Program-made: the position numbers and the translations under genes | Source: an uncultured Prevotellaceae bacterium | GTDB taxonomy: Bacteria; Bacteroidota; Bacteroidia; Bacteroidales; Bacteroidaceae | Length of the DNA: 33,151 nt | NCBI GenBank assembly: GCA_902770845.1 | Contig: CACXUV010000016.1 | Coordinates: 1-33,151 of the forward strand | Direction of reading: 5' to 3' | Shown here: piece after piece, positions 1 to 7,947 of the stretch | How positions within the stretch are numbered: position 1 is the first letter of the stretch | How the letters are laid out: every line of letters begins with the position of its first letter | The notes under the pieces: model-generated | The model's input: the letters and a program-made list of their open reading frames with translations, nothing else | Databases searched by the model: none | What the model was told of the DNA's origin: nothing

Positions 1-2
1 CC

Positions 3-749
3 GACCAGCTGGTGCTCGACGAGGATCGCTATCGCAGCAACGTGCTCGATGCGCTCGACTTTGTGGGCCAGAACGACATTATGATGACCATGGGCATCAA
101 GCCCACGCGTCCTGAGCCAGGCTACGGCTACATTCAGATGGGCGAGCCCACGCTGAGCGAAGGCATCAGCAAGGTGCAGTCGTTCACGGAGAAGCCCGAG
201 CGCGAGTTTGCCACGGTGTTCATGGAGAGCGGTGAGTTTCTTTGGAACACGGGCATGTATCTGTGCAACGTGAACTACATGCGGCGCTGGTTTCTCAGCG
301 TGATCAAGGACATGCCCTTCCGCCTGGCCAATCTTGAGGGCCACTACACGCTGGAGGAAGAAGAGCGCTACGTGCAGGAACACTTCCCGGCCTATCCCAA
401 CTTGTCGTTCGACAAGGCTGCGCTTGAGCTTTCAGAGGATGGCGTCTACGTGAAGCGGTGCGACTTTGGCTGGGCCGACATTGGCACGTGGCATGCGCTC
501 TACGAGTCGATGCACAAGACCGAAGGCGACAACGTGGTGCTGGGCACCACCGATGTGATCATGGAAGACTGTGCCAACAACATTGTGTGTCTGCCCAAGG
601 GCCATGTGGGTGTGGTCAACGGTCTCGACGGCTATATTGTGGTGGAGCAGGGCGATGTGTTGCTGATCTGCAAGAAGAGCGACTCGTCGGCCTTGATTCG
701 CAAGTATGCCACCGAGGTGGGCATAAAATATGGCGAAAAGTTCGTGTGA
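3..749 (+). CDS. manC: Mannose-1-phosphate guanylyltransferase, 3' part (5' end outside window)
   Basis: The reading frame is already open at the left edge, so the start codon and the N-terminal nucleotide-binding loop are missing; 248 residues are visible. The product would make GDP-mannose from mannose-1-phosphate and GTP in the cytoplasm, feeding mannose- and fucose-containing glycans. Visible family hallmarks are the segment DQLVLDE near the start, GIKPTRPEPGYGYIQ, the FTEKPE sugar-phosphate motif, WNTGMY, and DFGWADIGTW. It ends at GEKFV without the C-terminal phosphomannose isomerase domain of bifunctional AlgA/ManC types, so it is the monofunctional form (usually about 350-360 residues). 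A GTG at 12 is internal, because the upstream codons already match the family. It ends in a strong hairpin terminator. Confidence 0.9.
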   Translation, partial: DQLVLDEDRYRSNVLDALDFVGQNDIMMTMGIKPTRPEPGYGYIQMGEPTLSEGISKVQSFTEKPEREFATVFMESGEFLWNTGMYLCNVNYMRRWFLSVIKDMPFRLANLEGHYTLEEEERYVQEHFPAYPNLSFDKAALELSEDGVYVKRCDFGWADIGTWHALYESMHKTEGDNVVLGTTDVIMEDCANNIVCLPKGHVGVVNGLDGYIVVEQGDVLLICKKSDSSALIRKYATEVGIKYGEKFV

Positions 750-758
750 TGAAGCAAG

Positions 759-803
759 AACGAAGAGAGTGTGGCTGCTGTCTGGTCACACTCTCTTCGT
801 TTT
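759..803. terminator. Bidirectional intrinsic terminator between manC and the HIT gene
   Basis: A 15-bp perfect stem (759-773 with 787-801) around a 13-nt loop is followed on the plus strand by TTTT. It lies 10 bases after the manC stop and about 30 bases past the stop of the convergent HIT gene, so it probably ends both transcripts. The uridine tract is better for the plus strand. Confidence 0.85.
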
Positions 804-834
804 GGTAATAGAAAGCAGAAAAACTCTCTTTGTT

Positions 835-1224
835 TCAGAATTCCTGTAGAATCTTGTTGGCAATCTGTTGCATCTCTTCGGCCGAGAGTTGCAGCTTTTC
901 GCGTCGGAAGTCGACGTCGGCCTCGCTCTGCATGGGAATGAGGTGAATGTGGGCGTGGGGCACTTCGAGTCCCAGCACCACCTGTGCCACTTTGCGGCAG
1001 GGGAAAGCCTTCTTGATGGCCAGGGCCACGCGCTTGGCAAACACCTGGTAGCGGGCCAGTTCGTCGTCCTGCATGTCGAAGATGTAGTCAACCTCGCGGC
1101 GCGGGATGACCAGTGTGTGGCCTTTCACCAGGGGGTTGATGTCCAGAAAAGCGTAGAACTCGTCGTTCTCAGCACATTTGTAGCTGGGAATTTCGCCAGC
1201 GGCTATTTTGCTAAAGATGTCCAT
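835..1224 (-). CDS. HIT family protein (histidine triad nucleotide hydrolase/transferase)
   Basis: This 129-residue protein is the normal size for a HINT/HIT protein. It begins MDIFSKIAAGEIPSYK, a typical family N-terminus, and carries the triad PHAHIHLIP (His90, His92, His94), where the middle histidine is the expected nucleophile on the nucleotide alpha-phosphate. Family members hydrolyse adenosine phosphoramidates or dinucleoside polyphosphates in the cytoplasm; the actual substrate cannot be told from sequence. The gene follows greA by 69 bases on the same strand with no promoter box seen between them, so the two are probably co-transcribed. Transcription ends at the shared hairpin at 759-803. 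Confidence 0.93.
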   Translation of the reverse strand: MDIFSKIAAGEIPSYKCAENDEFYAFLDINPLVKGHTLVIPRREVDYIFDMQDDELARYQVFAKRVALAIKKAFPCRKVAQVVLGLEVPHAHIHLIPMQSEADVDFRREKLQLSAEEMQQIANKILQEF

Positions 1225-1293
1225 GACGGTGAATTTTTTTTGATGAAACGTTTCAATGCTCTCAGCGTTTGTCTCTTTTCTGCTCGCCGGGGT

Positions 1294-1761
1294 TTATCCC
1301 ACGGTGATTTTCTCGATGCGCAGCTTGATGGTGCCGCGTGGAATCTTCACTTCCACCTCGTCGCCCACCTTGTGGTTCAGCAGTCCCTGTGCAATGGGTG
1401 TCTGTATGGAAATTTTCCCTTCGCGCAGGTTGGCCTCGCTCTCGCTCACGATGGTGTAGGTCATGCGTGCTTTGTTGGCCAGGTTGGTCATTTCCACCTT
1501 CGACAGAATCTGCACCGAGTCGCTGCTCAGCCTCGATGTGTCCACGATTTTGGCCTCGCTGATGGCCATCTTCAGCTGGTTGATTTTCGACTCCAGATGT
1601 GCCTGTGCCTCTTTGGCGGCTTCATACTCCGAGTTTTCGCTAAGATCTCCTTTGTCGCGTGCTTCGGCAATGGCTGCCGATGCCTTGGGTCGCTCCACGC
1701 CTTCCAGGCGTTTCAGTTCGGCCACGAGCTTGTCGTAGCCTTCTTGTGACATGTATGCCAT
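1294..1761 (-). CDS. greA: Transcription elongation factor GreA
   Basis: This 155-residue protein rescues backtracked RNA polymerase by stimulating transcript cleavage through the secondary channel. The N-terminal coiled coil carries the acidic tip sequence GDLSENSEYEAAKEAQ, which matches the catalytic Asp/Glu tip of GreA. The C-terminal half is the FKBP-like domain, with PIAQGLLNHKVGDEVEV near the end. I place the start at MAYMSQEGYDKL; a longer frame begins 20 codons upstream (1821), but that extension is Phe/Lys/Thr-rich and lies inside the leader hairpin region. The gene has a near-perfect Bacteroidota promoter (1876-1907) and a leader of about 110 nt that contains a terminator-like hairpin. 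The HIT gene follows. Confidence 0.95.
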   Translation of the reverse strand: MAYMSQEGYDKLVAELKRLEGVERPKASAAIAEARDKGDLSENSEYEAAKEAQAHLESKINQLKMAISEAKIVDTSRLSSDSVQILSKVEMTNLANKARMTYTIVSESEANLREGKISIQTPIAQGLLNHKVGDEVEVKIPRGTIKLRIEKITVG

Positions 1762-1800
1762 ACTTATAAATTGTTTTTTATTTGTTTTCCTTAGGTTGGT

Positions 1801-1842
1801 AAAAAAGAAGAATCCCGACAATGGAGTTGTCTGTCGGAATCC
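1801..1842 (-). terminator. Terminator-like hairpin in the greA leader (possible attenuator)
   Basis: On the minus-strand RNA, 1842-1832 can pair with 1820-1810 in an 11-bp stem with two G-U wobbles, around an 11-nt loop. The tract UUCUUUUUU follows at once (1809-1801). It lies between the predicted transcription start (about 1870) and the greA start codon at 1761, so it would act inside the leader, not after a gene. Structure and position are seen in the sequence; regulation is inferred. Confidence 0.65.
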
Positions 1843-1875
1843 TCATTTATATATAATGTTTCTCTTAATCGTGGG

Positions 1876-1907
1876 CAAAGTTACGAACTTTTTCCGAACC
1901 GACCAAA
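1876..1907 (-). promoter_or_regulatory. greA promoter, Bacteroidota type (TTTG-N20-TAACTTTG)
   Basis: On the minus strand a TTTG (-33; plus 1904-1907) is followed after exactly 20 bases by TAACTTTG (-7; plus 1876-1883). This fits the Bacteroidota consensus TTTG/TAnnTTTG. It points at greA. Confidence 0.8.
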
Positions 1908-1977
1908 CTTTTTGGGCAAAAAAACGCAATGTGGGCCCCATTGTCTGCCTGTGGCAGGGCCCAGCGTGGGGTGGCTT

Positions 1978-2084
1978 GCAATGGGGCCTCCGTTAGGTTG
2001 CAACGGGGCCTCCGTTGCATCACAACGGGGGCCTTATTGCATCACAACGGGGCCCCCGTTGCAACCTAACGGGGGCCCCGTTGT
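1978..2084. repeat. Tandem array of five 19-bp GC-rich dyads at 22-bp period (array 1)
   Basis: Five units start at 1978, 2000, 2022, 2044 and 2066, exactly 22 bp apart, each a 19-bp dyad plus a 3-bp spacer. Unit 2 is GCAACGGGGCCTCCGTTGC; unit 4 contains CAACGGGGCCCCCGTTG and unit 5 AACGGGGGCCCCGTT, both perfect dyads around one central base. Unit 3 has a degraded right arm. A related but unphased dyad, CAATGTGGGCCCCATTG, sits at 1927-1943. The array fills the space between the divergent greA and hybrid-kinase promoters. The period is not a multiple of three and the region is not coding. The same 19+3 design recurs at 12652-12736. Confidence 0.9.
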
Positions 2085-2121
2085 GAGCCCATGCTGAAGA
2101 ATGTAGAAAAAAAATAGCTTG

Positions 2122-2146
2122 TTTTGGCTAAAAAACCGTATCTTTG
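2122..2146 (+). promoter_or_regulatory. Putative promoter of the hybrid histidine kinase gene
   Basis: A perfect -7 box TATCTTTG (2139-2146) lies 30 bases before the start codon. No TTTG sits at the usual 19-20 base spacing; instead TTTTG (2122-2126) lies 12 bases upstream, an arrangement also seen before the genes at 5888 and 16606. Confidence 0.6.
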
Positions 2147-2176
2147 CAAACGTAACGAAGCATTTTTGCATAAGTC

Positions 2177-5100
2177 ATGAAGCATTTTTTCCTTTTGATA
2201 GCAGGTCTGCTCCTTGCAGCAGCCGGCATCCTGGCCCAGCCCGATTATCGCCAGCGACAGCTGACGATGGACGATGGCTTGCCGTCGAACAGCGTCAGCA
2301 ATATTTTGCAAGACACGCAGGGCTTTCTCTGGATTGGCACCGAAAAGGGGCTTTGCCGCTACGACGGTCAGGCCCTGCAGTCCTATCGCACGCCCGGCGG
2401 TGCTGCCCATCAGCGTGTCATTTCGCTGCAGCCCGACGGCACCGACCGCCTTTTTGTGGCCATGTCGCAGGGCGTCTACAGTTTCAGTCTGCGCACCGAG
2501 CAGTTCCAGAAGCTGCCCCTGGAGCTCACAGCCCCTGTGACCCATCTTTCGAAAGACGCCGACGGCAATCTGTGGGTCTCCACGATGGGGCAGGGTGTGG
2601 TGTGCTATGGCGGGCAGGACGCCGAGCCCCAGCGCTACGAGCTGGCCGAGGCCGCTGGCCGTGTGGACGCCGTCTATACCGATGCCAACAACCAGCAGTG
2701 GGCCCTGTGCACCCAGGGCAAGGTGCCCTTGTGGCGGCTGAACAAGGGCAGGAACATGTTCGAGCCCGTAAGCATCAGGTCAGACGTGCCCTATGCCTCC
2801 ATGTGCATGTTGCAGGCCCGCGACGGCAGCCGCTGGTTGGGCACGTGGGAACACGGGCTCATGCTGCTGCACGACAATGGCGAGCTGGAGCCCATGCCCG
2901 TGCCGTCCACGGGCCACTGTCTTCACATCCGCACCCTGAACGAGACCGAGCGGGGCCAGTTGCTCGTGGGCAGCGACGACGGTCTGTGGCTGTTCGACCC
3001 CCGCCGGCACACCTACAGTCTCCATCTGCCCCAGCGCTTTGTGCAGGCTGTGGGCTACGACCGCGAAGGCGGTCTGTGGGTGGGCACCAGTTATGGCGGA
3101 CTCACCTACGTGTCGCCCATTGCCCACCGCTTCGACGCCACGCCGGGCGGCATCACCTCGCGTTTCTGCGAAGACCGCCGTGGCCGCATCTGGGTGGCCA
3201 GCGACGACGTGGGCATCAGCTGCTATCTGAACGGGCAGCGCCAGGACCACTTCCCGGGCCAGCAGCAGTTGCAGCAGCTGAACATTCACGCCCTGTGCAT
3301 GGACGGCGACGACCTGTGGATTGGCACCTTCAGCGATGGCGTCTACGTGCTCTCCACCATCACCGGCCAGCTGCGCCACCACACCACGGGCAGCAGTGAG
3401 CAGACGCTCTTCGACAACAACTCCTACGCCATCTTCCGCGACCGCCAGGGCCGCATGTGGGTGGGCACGCAGCAGGGCCTGTGCCGCTACGACCGCACCA
3501 GCGGGCGTTTTGAGCGCGTTGCCACGCTCAAGGCCGCCGCCATCAACATGGCCGAAGACCGCCAGGGGCGCCTGTGGGTTGCCACCCAGGGGGCGGGCCT
3601 GTATCGCTACGACCGCGACGGCCATGTGGAGCAATACCAGCACAGCACCATGCAGGAAAACACGCTGAACGACAACACCGTGAACTGTGTGGTGGTGGGC
3701 GCCGACGGCACCGTGTGGGCAGGCACCCAGGGTGGCCTGTGCCGCTACGACAGCAAGATAGACGATTTCAGGCGCACGCGGCTCGACGTGCCCAAGCAGG
3801 CCGTGGCCGCCATCGTCGAAGACCAGGGTGCGCTCTGGATTTCGGGCGACTGCGGCGTGCTGAAGTACACCCCCGGCGGGGGCGTGCTGCGCTTCACCCG
3901 GCAAGACGGTCTGGTGAGCGAGCAGTTTCAGCCCAACGCCTGTCTGAAGGCCAGCGACGGCCGCATCTTCTTTGGCACCATCAGCGGCTTCAACTCGTTC
4001 TTTCCCTATCAGATCAAGGTGAACCAGCTGAAGCCACCCGTCTACATCACCCGGCTGGAGTTCAGCAACAACCCCATCGACGTGGGCAACTGGCGCCTGC
4101 CTATGTCGCTGCCCTTCACCCATCAGCTCGACATTTACTACAACGACCGCGTGTTCAGCCTCTCGTTTGCATCGCTCAGCTATTGTTCGCCCGAGAAAAA
4201 CATGTATGCCTACATGCTCGAAGGCTTCGACAAGGACTGGACCTACGTGGGCCATGGCCAGAAGGCTACCTACACCAACCTTTCGGCCGGCACCTACACC
4301 TTTCGCGTGCGGGCCACCAACAACGACGGCATCTGGAGCGACTCCGAGGCCACGCTGAAGGTGGTGGTCCACCCCCCGTTCTGGTGGGGCGTCTATGCCA
4401 AGATTTTCTATGTGCTGCTGGCCATTGGCCTGATGTGGCTCTACATCTATCTGCGGCTCACGCAGAACGAGCGTCGCCACCGTCGCGAAATGACCCTGCT
4501 GAGCGAGGCCAAGGAGCAGGAGCTGCGCGATGCACGCATGAAGTTCTTCACCATGATTGCCCATGAAATCCGCACGCCCGTGTCGCTCATCATTGGTCCC
4601 CTGGAACAGCTCAGGAAGACCGTGCACCTGGAGGCTCCCGCAGCGTTGGCCGCTGCCGGCAACGCGCCAGCCGCCAGTCCTGGGGTGGCCAGCGGGGCGG
4701 CCGAACTGATAGCCGTGATTGACCGCAACGCCCGTCGGCTGCTCGAACTGGTGAACCAGCTGCTCGACTTCCGCAAGGTGGCTCAGAACCAGCACGAAAT
4801 GACCTTTGCCCCGCACAACGTGGGCGAGCTGCTCAGTTCGGTGGCCGACGGCTTTGCACCCGCGCTGAAGCTGAGCGGTCGCAAGCTGTCCGTAAGCCTG
4901 CCCAAGGACCACATCACTGCCGTGCTCGACAGCGAAGCCATTACCAAGGCCGTGAGCAACCTGCTCTCCAACGCCAACAAATATGCCGCAAGCCGCATCG
5001 ACCTTTCGTTGGCCATGCAGCCCGACGCCCACCATCTGACCATTGCCGTGAGCGACGACGGGCCGGGCATCAGCCGCGCAGACCTGCCCCACGTGTTCCA

Positions 5101-5782
5101 GCCCTTCTATCAGGGCAAGAACGGAAAGCCCGGCACGGGCATCGGACTGACCATTGTGAAGAGCGTGGTGGACCAACACCACGGCACGATCAGCATCGAC
5201 TCCGAGCCGGGCCGTGGCACCACCATCAGCCTGGTGCTGCCTGCCAGTCAGGACGTGGCCGCCGAAAGCAGCACCCCACAGCCCCCACAGCCCCGCGCCG
5301 AGCAGGCACCGGCTGTGGCCCTGACGGCTCAGGAAAAGCCCACGATGCTCATCGTCGACGACAACGAAGAGATGCTCACCTTCCTGGCCACCACCTTCAT
5401 GGATGCCTACGAGGTGATTCCCGTGCGCGACGGCACCGAGGCGCTGAAGCAGCTGGAAGACTCGCTCGTGGTGAAAGACGGTCGCCAGCCCACGTCGACC
5501 ATCCAGATTGTGGTGAGCGACTGGATGATGGACCGGATGGACGGCCCCGAACTGTGCAGCCGCATGCGCCAGAATCCCGCCACCAGCCACATTCCCTTCG
5601 TGCTGCTCACGGCCAAGACCGACAGCCAGTCGAAGGTGCAGGCCATGCAGGCCGGCGTCGATGCCTTCATCGAAAAGCCCTTTGCCGTGAAGTATCTTGA
5701 AGCCTGTCTGCGCAATTTGCTGGAGCGCAACAAGCGCATGGAGCAGCATTTTGCGGTGGGCGAAAACCTAAAAACAACTTAA
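2177..5782 (+). CDS. Hybrid two-component sensor (propeller/Y_Y_Y/HisKA/HATPase/receiver) without AraC output domain
   Basis: This 1201-residue inner-membrane sensor resembles the Bacteroidota hybrid two-component systems that sense glycans in the periplasm. In order: signal peptide (1-20, ending ILAQ); at least eleven propeller repeats of the form LWIGTEKGLCRYDG across about 25-620; a Y_Y_Y domain at about 670-735; a transmembrane helix at about 737-760; a HisKA H-box with phospho-acceptor His796 (AHEIRTP); a HATPase with LLSNANKYA, DDGPGI (960-965) and GTGIGL (986-991); and a receiver with Asp1061/Asp1062, phospho-acceptor Asp1115 and Lys1167. Family members usually continue about 150 residues into an AraC-type helix-turn-helix. 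Here the protein stops about 20 residues past the receiver, and no HTH-coding DNA follows. It may need a separate regulator or be a truncated derivative. A 989-residue open frame on the opposite strand is a high-GC shadow. Confidence 0.95.
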   Translation: MKHFFLLIAGLLLAAAGILAQPDYRQRQLTMDDGLPSNSVSNILQDTQGFLWIGTEKGLCRYDGQALQSYRTPGGAAHQRVISLQPDGTDRLFVAMSQGVYSFSLRTEQFQKLPLELTAPVTHLSKDADGNLWVSTMGQGVVCYGGQDAEPQRYELAEAAGRVDAVYTDANNQQWALCTQGKVPLWRLNKGRNMFEPVSIRSDVPYASMCMLQARDGSRWLGTWEHGLMLLHDNGELEPMPVPSTGHCLHIRTLNETERGQLLVGSDDGLWLFDPRRHTYSLHLPQRFVQAVGYDREGGLWVGTSYGGLTYVSPIAHRFDATPGGITSRFCEDRRGRIWVASDDVGISCYLNGQRQDHFPGQQQLQQLNIHALCMDGDDLWIGTFSDGVYVLSTITGQLRHHTTGSSEQTLFDNNSYAIFRDRQGRMWVGTQQGLCRYDRTSGRFERVATLKAAAINMAEDRQGRLWVATQGAGLYRYDRDGHVEQYQHSTMQENTLNDNTVNCVVVGADGTVWAGTQGGLCRYDSKIDDFRRTRLDVPKQAVAAIVEDQGALWISGDCGVLKYTPGGGVLRFTRQDGLVSEQFQPNACLKASDGRIFFGTISGFNSFFPYQIKVNQLKPPVYITRLEFSNNPIDVGNWRLPMSLPFTHQLDIYYNDRVFSLSFASLSYCSPEKNMYAYMLEGFDKDWTYVGHGQKATYTNLSAGTYTFRVRATNNDGIWSDSEATLKVVVHPPFWWGVYAKIFYVLLAIGLMWLYIYLRLTQNERRHRREMTLLSEAKEQELRDARMKFFTMIAHEIRTPVSLIIGPLEQLRKTVHLEAPAALAAAGNAPAASPGVASGAAELIAVIDRNARRLLELVNQLLDFRKVAQNQHEMTFAPHNVGELLSSVADGFAPALKLSGRKLSVSLPKDHITAVLDSEAITKAVSNLLSNANKYAASRIDLSLAMQPDAHHLTIAVSDDGPGISRADLPHVFQPFYQGKNGKPGTGIGLTIVKSVVDQHHGTISIDSEPGRGTTISLVLPASQDVAAESSTPQPPQPRAEQAPAVALTAQEKPTMLIVDDNEEMLTFLATTFMDAYEVIPVRDGTEALKQLEDSLVVKDGRQPTSTIQIVVSDWMMDRMDGPELCSRMRQNPATSHIPFVLLTAKTDSQSKVQAMQAGVDAFIEKPFAVKYLEACLRNLLERNKRMEQHFAVGENLKTT

Positions 5783-5834
5783 AATCGGCCCAATTATGAT
5801 ATATTTTATTTAATAAAGAGGTGAAAATGACCGC

Positions 5835-5860
5835 TTTTTGCGGAATTGTCAGTAAATTTG
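5835..5860 (+). promoter_or_regulatory. Putative promoter of the DUF6242 gene
   Basis: TAAATTTG (5853-5860) fits the Bacteroidota -7 box TAnnTTTG and lies 27 bases before the start codon. TTTTTG (5835-5840) sits 12 bases upstream, inside a small CCGC/GCGG hairpin; no -33 TTTG is present at 19-20 bases. Confidence 0.6.
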
Positions 5861-5887
5861 CAGCCTAAAATAGAATAGACAGAACAG

Positions 5888-7219
5888 ATGAAACGATTTT
5901 TCCACTTGCTCAGCACCCTGCTACTGGCCAGTGTGGCCCTCACGTCGTGCCTCAGCAGCAGCGACGATGAGGTGACACTCTATAACGATGCGGCCATCAC
6001 TGCCTTCTCGCTGGGCGTCATCAACCGATACCAGCACACCACCTCGGCCACCACGGGCAACGACACCGTGGTGAAGACTTCCATCACAGGTTCCAACTAC
6101 AAAATGACCATCGACCAGCTGGGCATGAAGATTTATAACCGCGACTCGCTGCCCACGGGCTGCGATGCGGCCCATGTGCTCTGCTCCGTGTCGGCCAAGA
6201 ACAGCGGCGGCATTGCGCTGAAGCTGCTCAACGATTCGCTCTACGTGTGGTTCAACTCTTCCGACTCCATCAACTTCACCCAGCCGCGCACCTTCCGCAT
6301 CTTTGCAACCGACGGAAGCTACTACCGCGACTATGAGGTGAGCGTCAACGTGGCACAGCATCAGGGCACCGACTTTGCCTGGCAGCTGCAGGCCGACACC
6401 ACGCTGCTGGCCAGCTTCAGCGGCATGAAGGCCGTGTCGCTGGGTGGCAGGTTGCTGGCTTTTGGCCAGGTCGAAGGCCACACACGCGTGGCAGCCTCGG
6501 CCAATGGCGCACGGTGGCAGCTGTTGTCATCGAGCGTCAGCACCCCGTTCAGCGCCAGTGCCTGGCAGAACGTGGTGGTGAAGGATGGCTTTGCCTATAT
6601 GCTCAGCGACGGCCAGCTCTATCGCACGGCCGACGGCGAGCAGTGGCAGCAGCAGCCATGCACCGAACAGCTGAGCCAGCTGGTGGGTGCCGCCACCAAG
6701 GAGCTGTTTGCCCTGGGCACCGACGGACAGCTGAAGACATCGACCGACGATGGCCAGACCTGGGCCAACGAACTGCTCGACGACTCGCTCAGTCTGCTGC
6801 CCACGCAGGGACTGGCTGTGGTCAGTTTCCCCTATGCACCCATCGACTCTGCCGACTATGTGCTCCTGGTGGGCAACAACGGCAACCACACCTGCGTGTG
6901 GCGCAAGATCAGCCAGTATGGCGGAGCGCAGAAGGGCGGCCAGTGGGTCAACATGACCGTGAACAGCAGCTTTGCCCAGAACTGGCTGCCGCTGCAACAG
7001 CAGCTCAGCCTGGTGTGCTACGAAGGTCAGGTGCTGGCCACGGGCACCGGCAAGACCGTCTATCAGACCCCCGACCAAGGCATCACCTGGGCCGAAAACA
7101 CCACCTTTGCACTGCCCGCAACACTCACGGGCAACAGCCATGCCATGACCACTGGCAACGACCACGACCTGTGGGTCATTTCGAGCACAGGCCAGGTGTG
7201 GCAGGGAATGAAGCGCTGA
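5888..7219 (+). CDS. DUF6242-type lipoprotein
   Basis: This 443-residue predicted lipoprotein has an N-terminal signal with lipobox LTSC (Cys21) followed by LSSSDDE. The acidic stretch after the cysteine resembles Bacteroidota lipoprotein export signals, so surface exposure is possible (inference). The N-terminal part (about 30-155: FSLGVINRY, then a TID-X-YNRDSLP strand) resembles the Bacteroidales DUF6242 domain. The C-terminal part has repeated beta-propeller-like blades with WQLLSSS, YRTADGEQW, KTSTDDGQTW and YQTPDQGITW, reminiscent of sialidase-like BNR repeats, but no catalytic residues can be assigned. It has its own promoter and lies 105 bases after the hybrid kinase. Its role is unknown; it may be co-transcribed into the following envelope genes. 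Confidence 0.85.
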   Translation: MKRFFHLLSTLLLASVALTSCLSSSDDEVTLYNDAAITAFSLGVINRYQHTTSATTGNDTVVKTSITGSNYKMTIDQLGMKIYNRDSLPTGCDAAHVLCSVSAKNSGGIALKLLNDSLYVWFNSSDSINFTQPRTFRIFATDGSYYRDYEVSVNVAQHQGTDFAWQLQADTTLLASFSGMKAVSLGGRLLAFGQVEGHTRVAASANGARWQLLSSSVSTPFSASAWQNVVVKDGFAYMLSDGQLYRTADGEQWQQQPCTEQLSQLVGAATKELFALGTDGQLKTSTDDGQTWANELLDDSLSLLPTQGLAVVSFPYAPIDSADYVLLVGNNGNHTCVWRKISQYGGAQKGGQWVNMTVNSSFAQNWLPLQQQLSLVCYEGQVLATGTGKTVYQTPDQGITWAENTTFALPATLTGNSHAMTTGNDHDLWVISSTGQVWQGMKR

Positions 7220-7266
7220 GTCCTGCTTGCGCGCGCGTATAATATAATAAGGTGAAAAGACAAAGA

Positions 7267-7947
7267 ATGAAACACTGCGTTGCTCTCATCGCACTGCTGT
7301 TGGCCACCCTTGCGGCAAGCGCACAGCAGGAGCCCGAATACAGGCTGGAGCTGGGTGCCGGCGCAGGACTGGCTGCCTATGAAGGCGACTTCAACGGGAG
7401 CCTGCTCAAGGGCATGCAGCCCATGGGCACGCTGGTGGCCAAATACAAGCTGAACCCGCGCATGGCGTGGGCTTTCTTCCTGGGCTATGCCCAGCTGAAG
7501 GGTTCGTCGGCCGATGCCGACACCTACTATCCCGAGCTCGACGCCAATCCCGTGAGCTTCAAGACCAATCTGGTCGACGCCCAGGTGCGCTTCGAGTGCA
7601 ACTTCTGGGCCTTCGGCACGGGGCACGAATATTATGGAGCCAAGCCTTGGGCACCCTTCATCACCATTGGCCTGGGCCTTTCGTTTGCCAACAGCGGCAC
7701 GTCGGCCGCAGGACTGCAGATGCCCATCGGACTGGGCGTGAAGTACAAGCTGGGCAAAAGGGTGAACCTGGCTGCCGAGTGGACGATGCACTTCACCGGC
7801 ACCGACAAGCTCGACGGAGTGGAAGACCCCTACGGCATCAAGAGCAGCGGACTGTTCAAGAACACCGACTGCTACAGCGTGCTGGGACTGACGCTCACCT
7901 ATGATTTGTGGGAAAAATGTAAAACATGCAATAATGACAGAGACTGA
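7267..7947 (+). CDS. PorG-like outer-membrane beta-barrel protein (DUF6089 type)
   Basis: This protein of about 226 residues has a clear signal peptide (cleavage near LAASAQQ) and alternating beta-strands with glycine/aromatic girdles ([37 protein letters not shown]), as in small outer-membrane barrels. In Porphyromonas gingivalis the type IX secretion protein PorG lies directly before uppS and bamA, and the order here is the same. Whether this organism has type IX secretion cannot be judged from the window. I prefer ATG 7267 over GTG 7252 because AAGGTG (7249-7254) gives a plausible ribosome site for it. The 3' end overlaps uppS by 14 bases, indicating tight coupling. Confidence 0.8.
   Translation: MKHCVALIALLLATLAASAQQEPEYRLELGAGAGLAAYEGDFNGSLLKGMQPMGTLVAKYKLNPRMAWAFFLGYAQLKGSSADADTYYPELDANPVSFKTNLVDAQVRFECNFWAFGTGHEYYGAKPWAPFITIGLGLSFANSGTSAAGLQMPIGLGVKYKLGKRVNLAAEWTMHFTGTDKLDGVEDPYGIKSSGLFKNTDCYSVLGLTLTYDLWEKCKTCNNDRD

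Noticed and set aside
1927..2084. CRISPR-like repeat array
   Set aside because: Units are contiguous dyads with 3-bp spacers, not repeats with unique spacers of 25-40 bp, and no cas genes are near. The same reasoning excludes 12652-12736.
2780..5749. A 989-codon open frame on the minus strand opposite the hybrid kinase
   Set aside because: It is rich in His, Gly, Ala and Val with no signal, domain or start context, and lies fully over a well-supported gene in high-GC DNA. Long antisense frames are expected from codon bias here.
7229..7246. Alternating GCGCGCGCG tract followed by TATAAT as a promoter or Z-DNA element
   Set aside because: TATAAT is not the Bacteroidota -7 consensus, and the tract is only about 10 bp long. 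The gene is more simply read from upstream.
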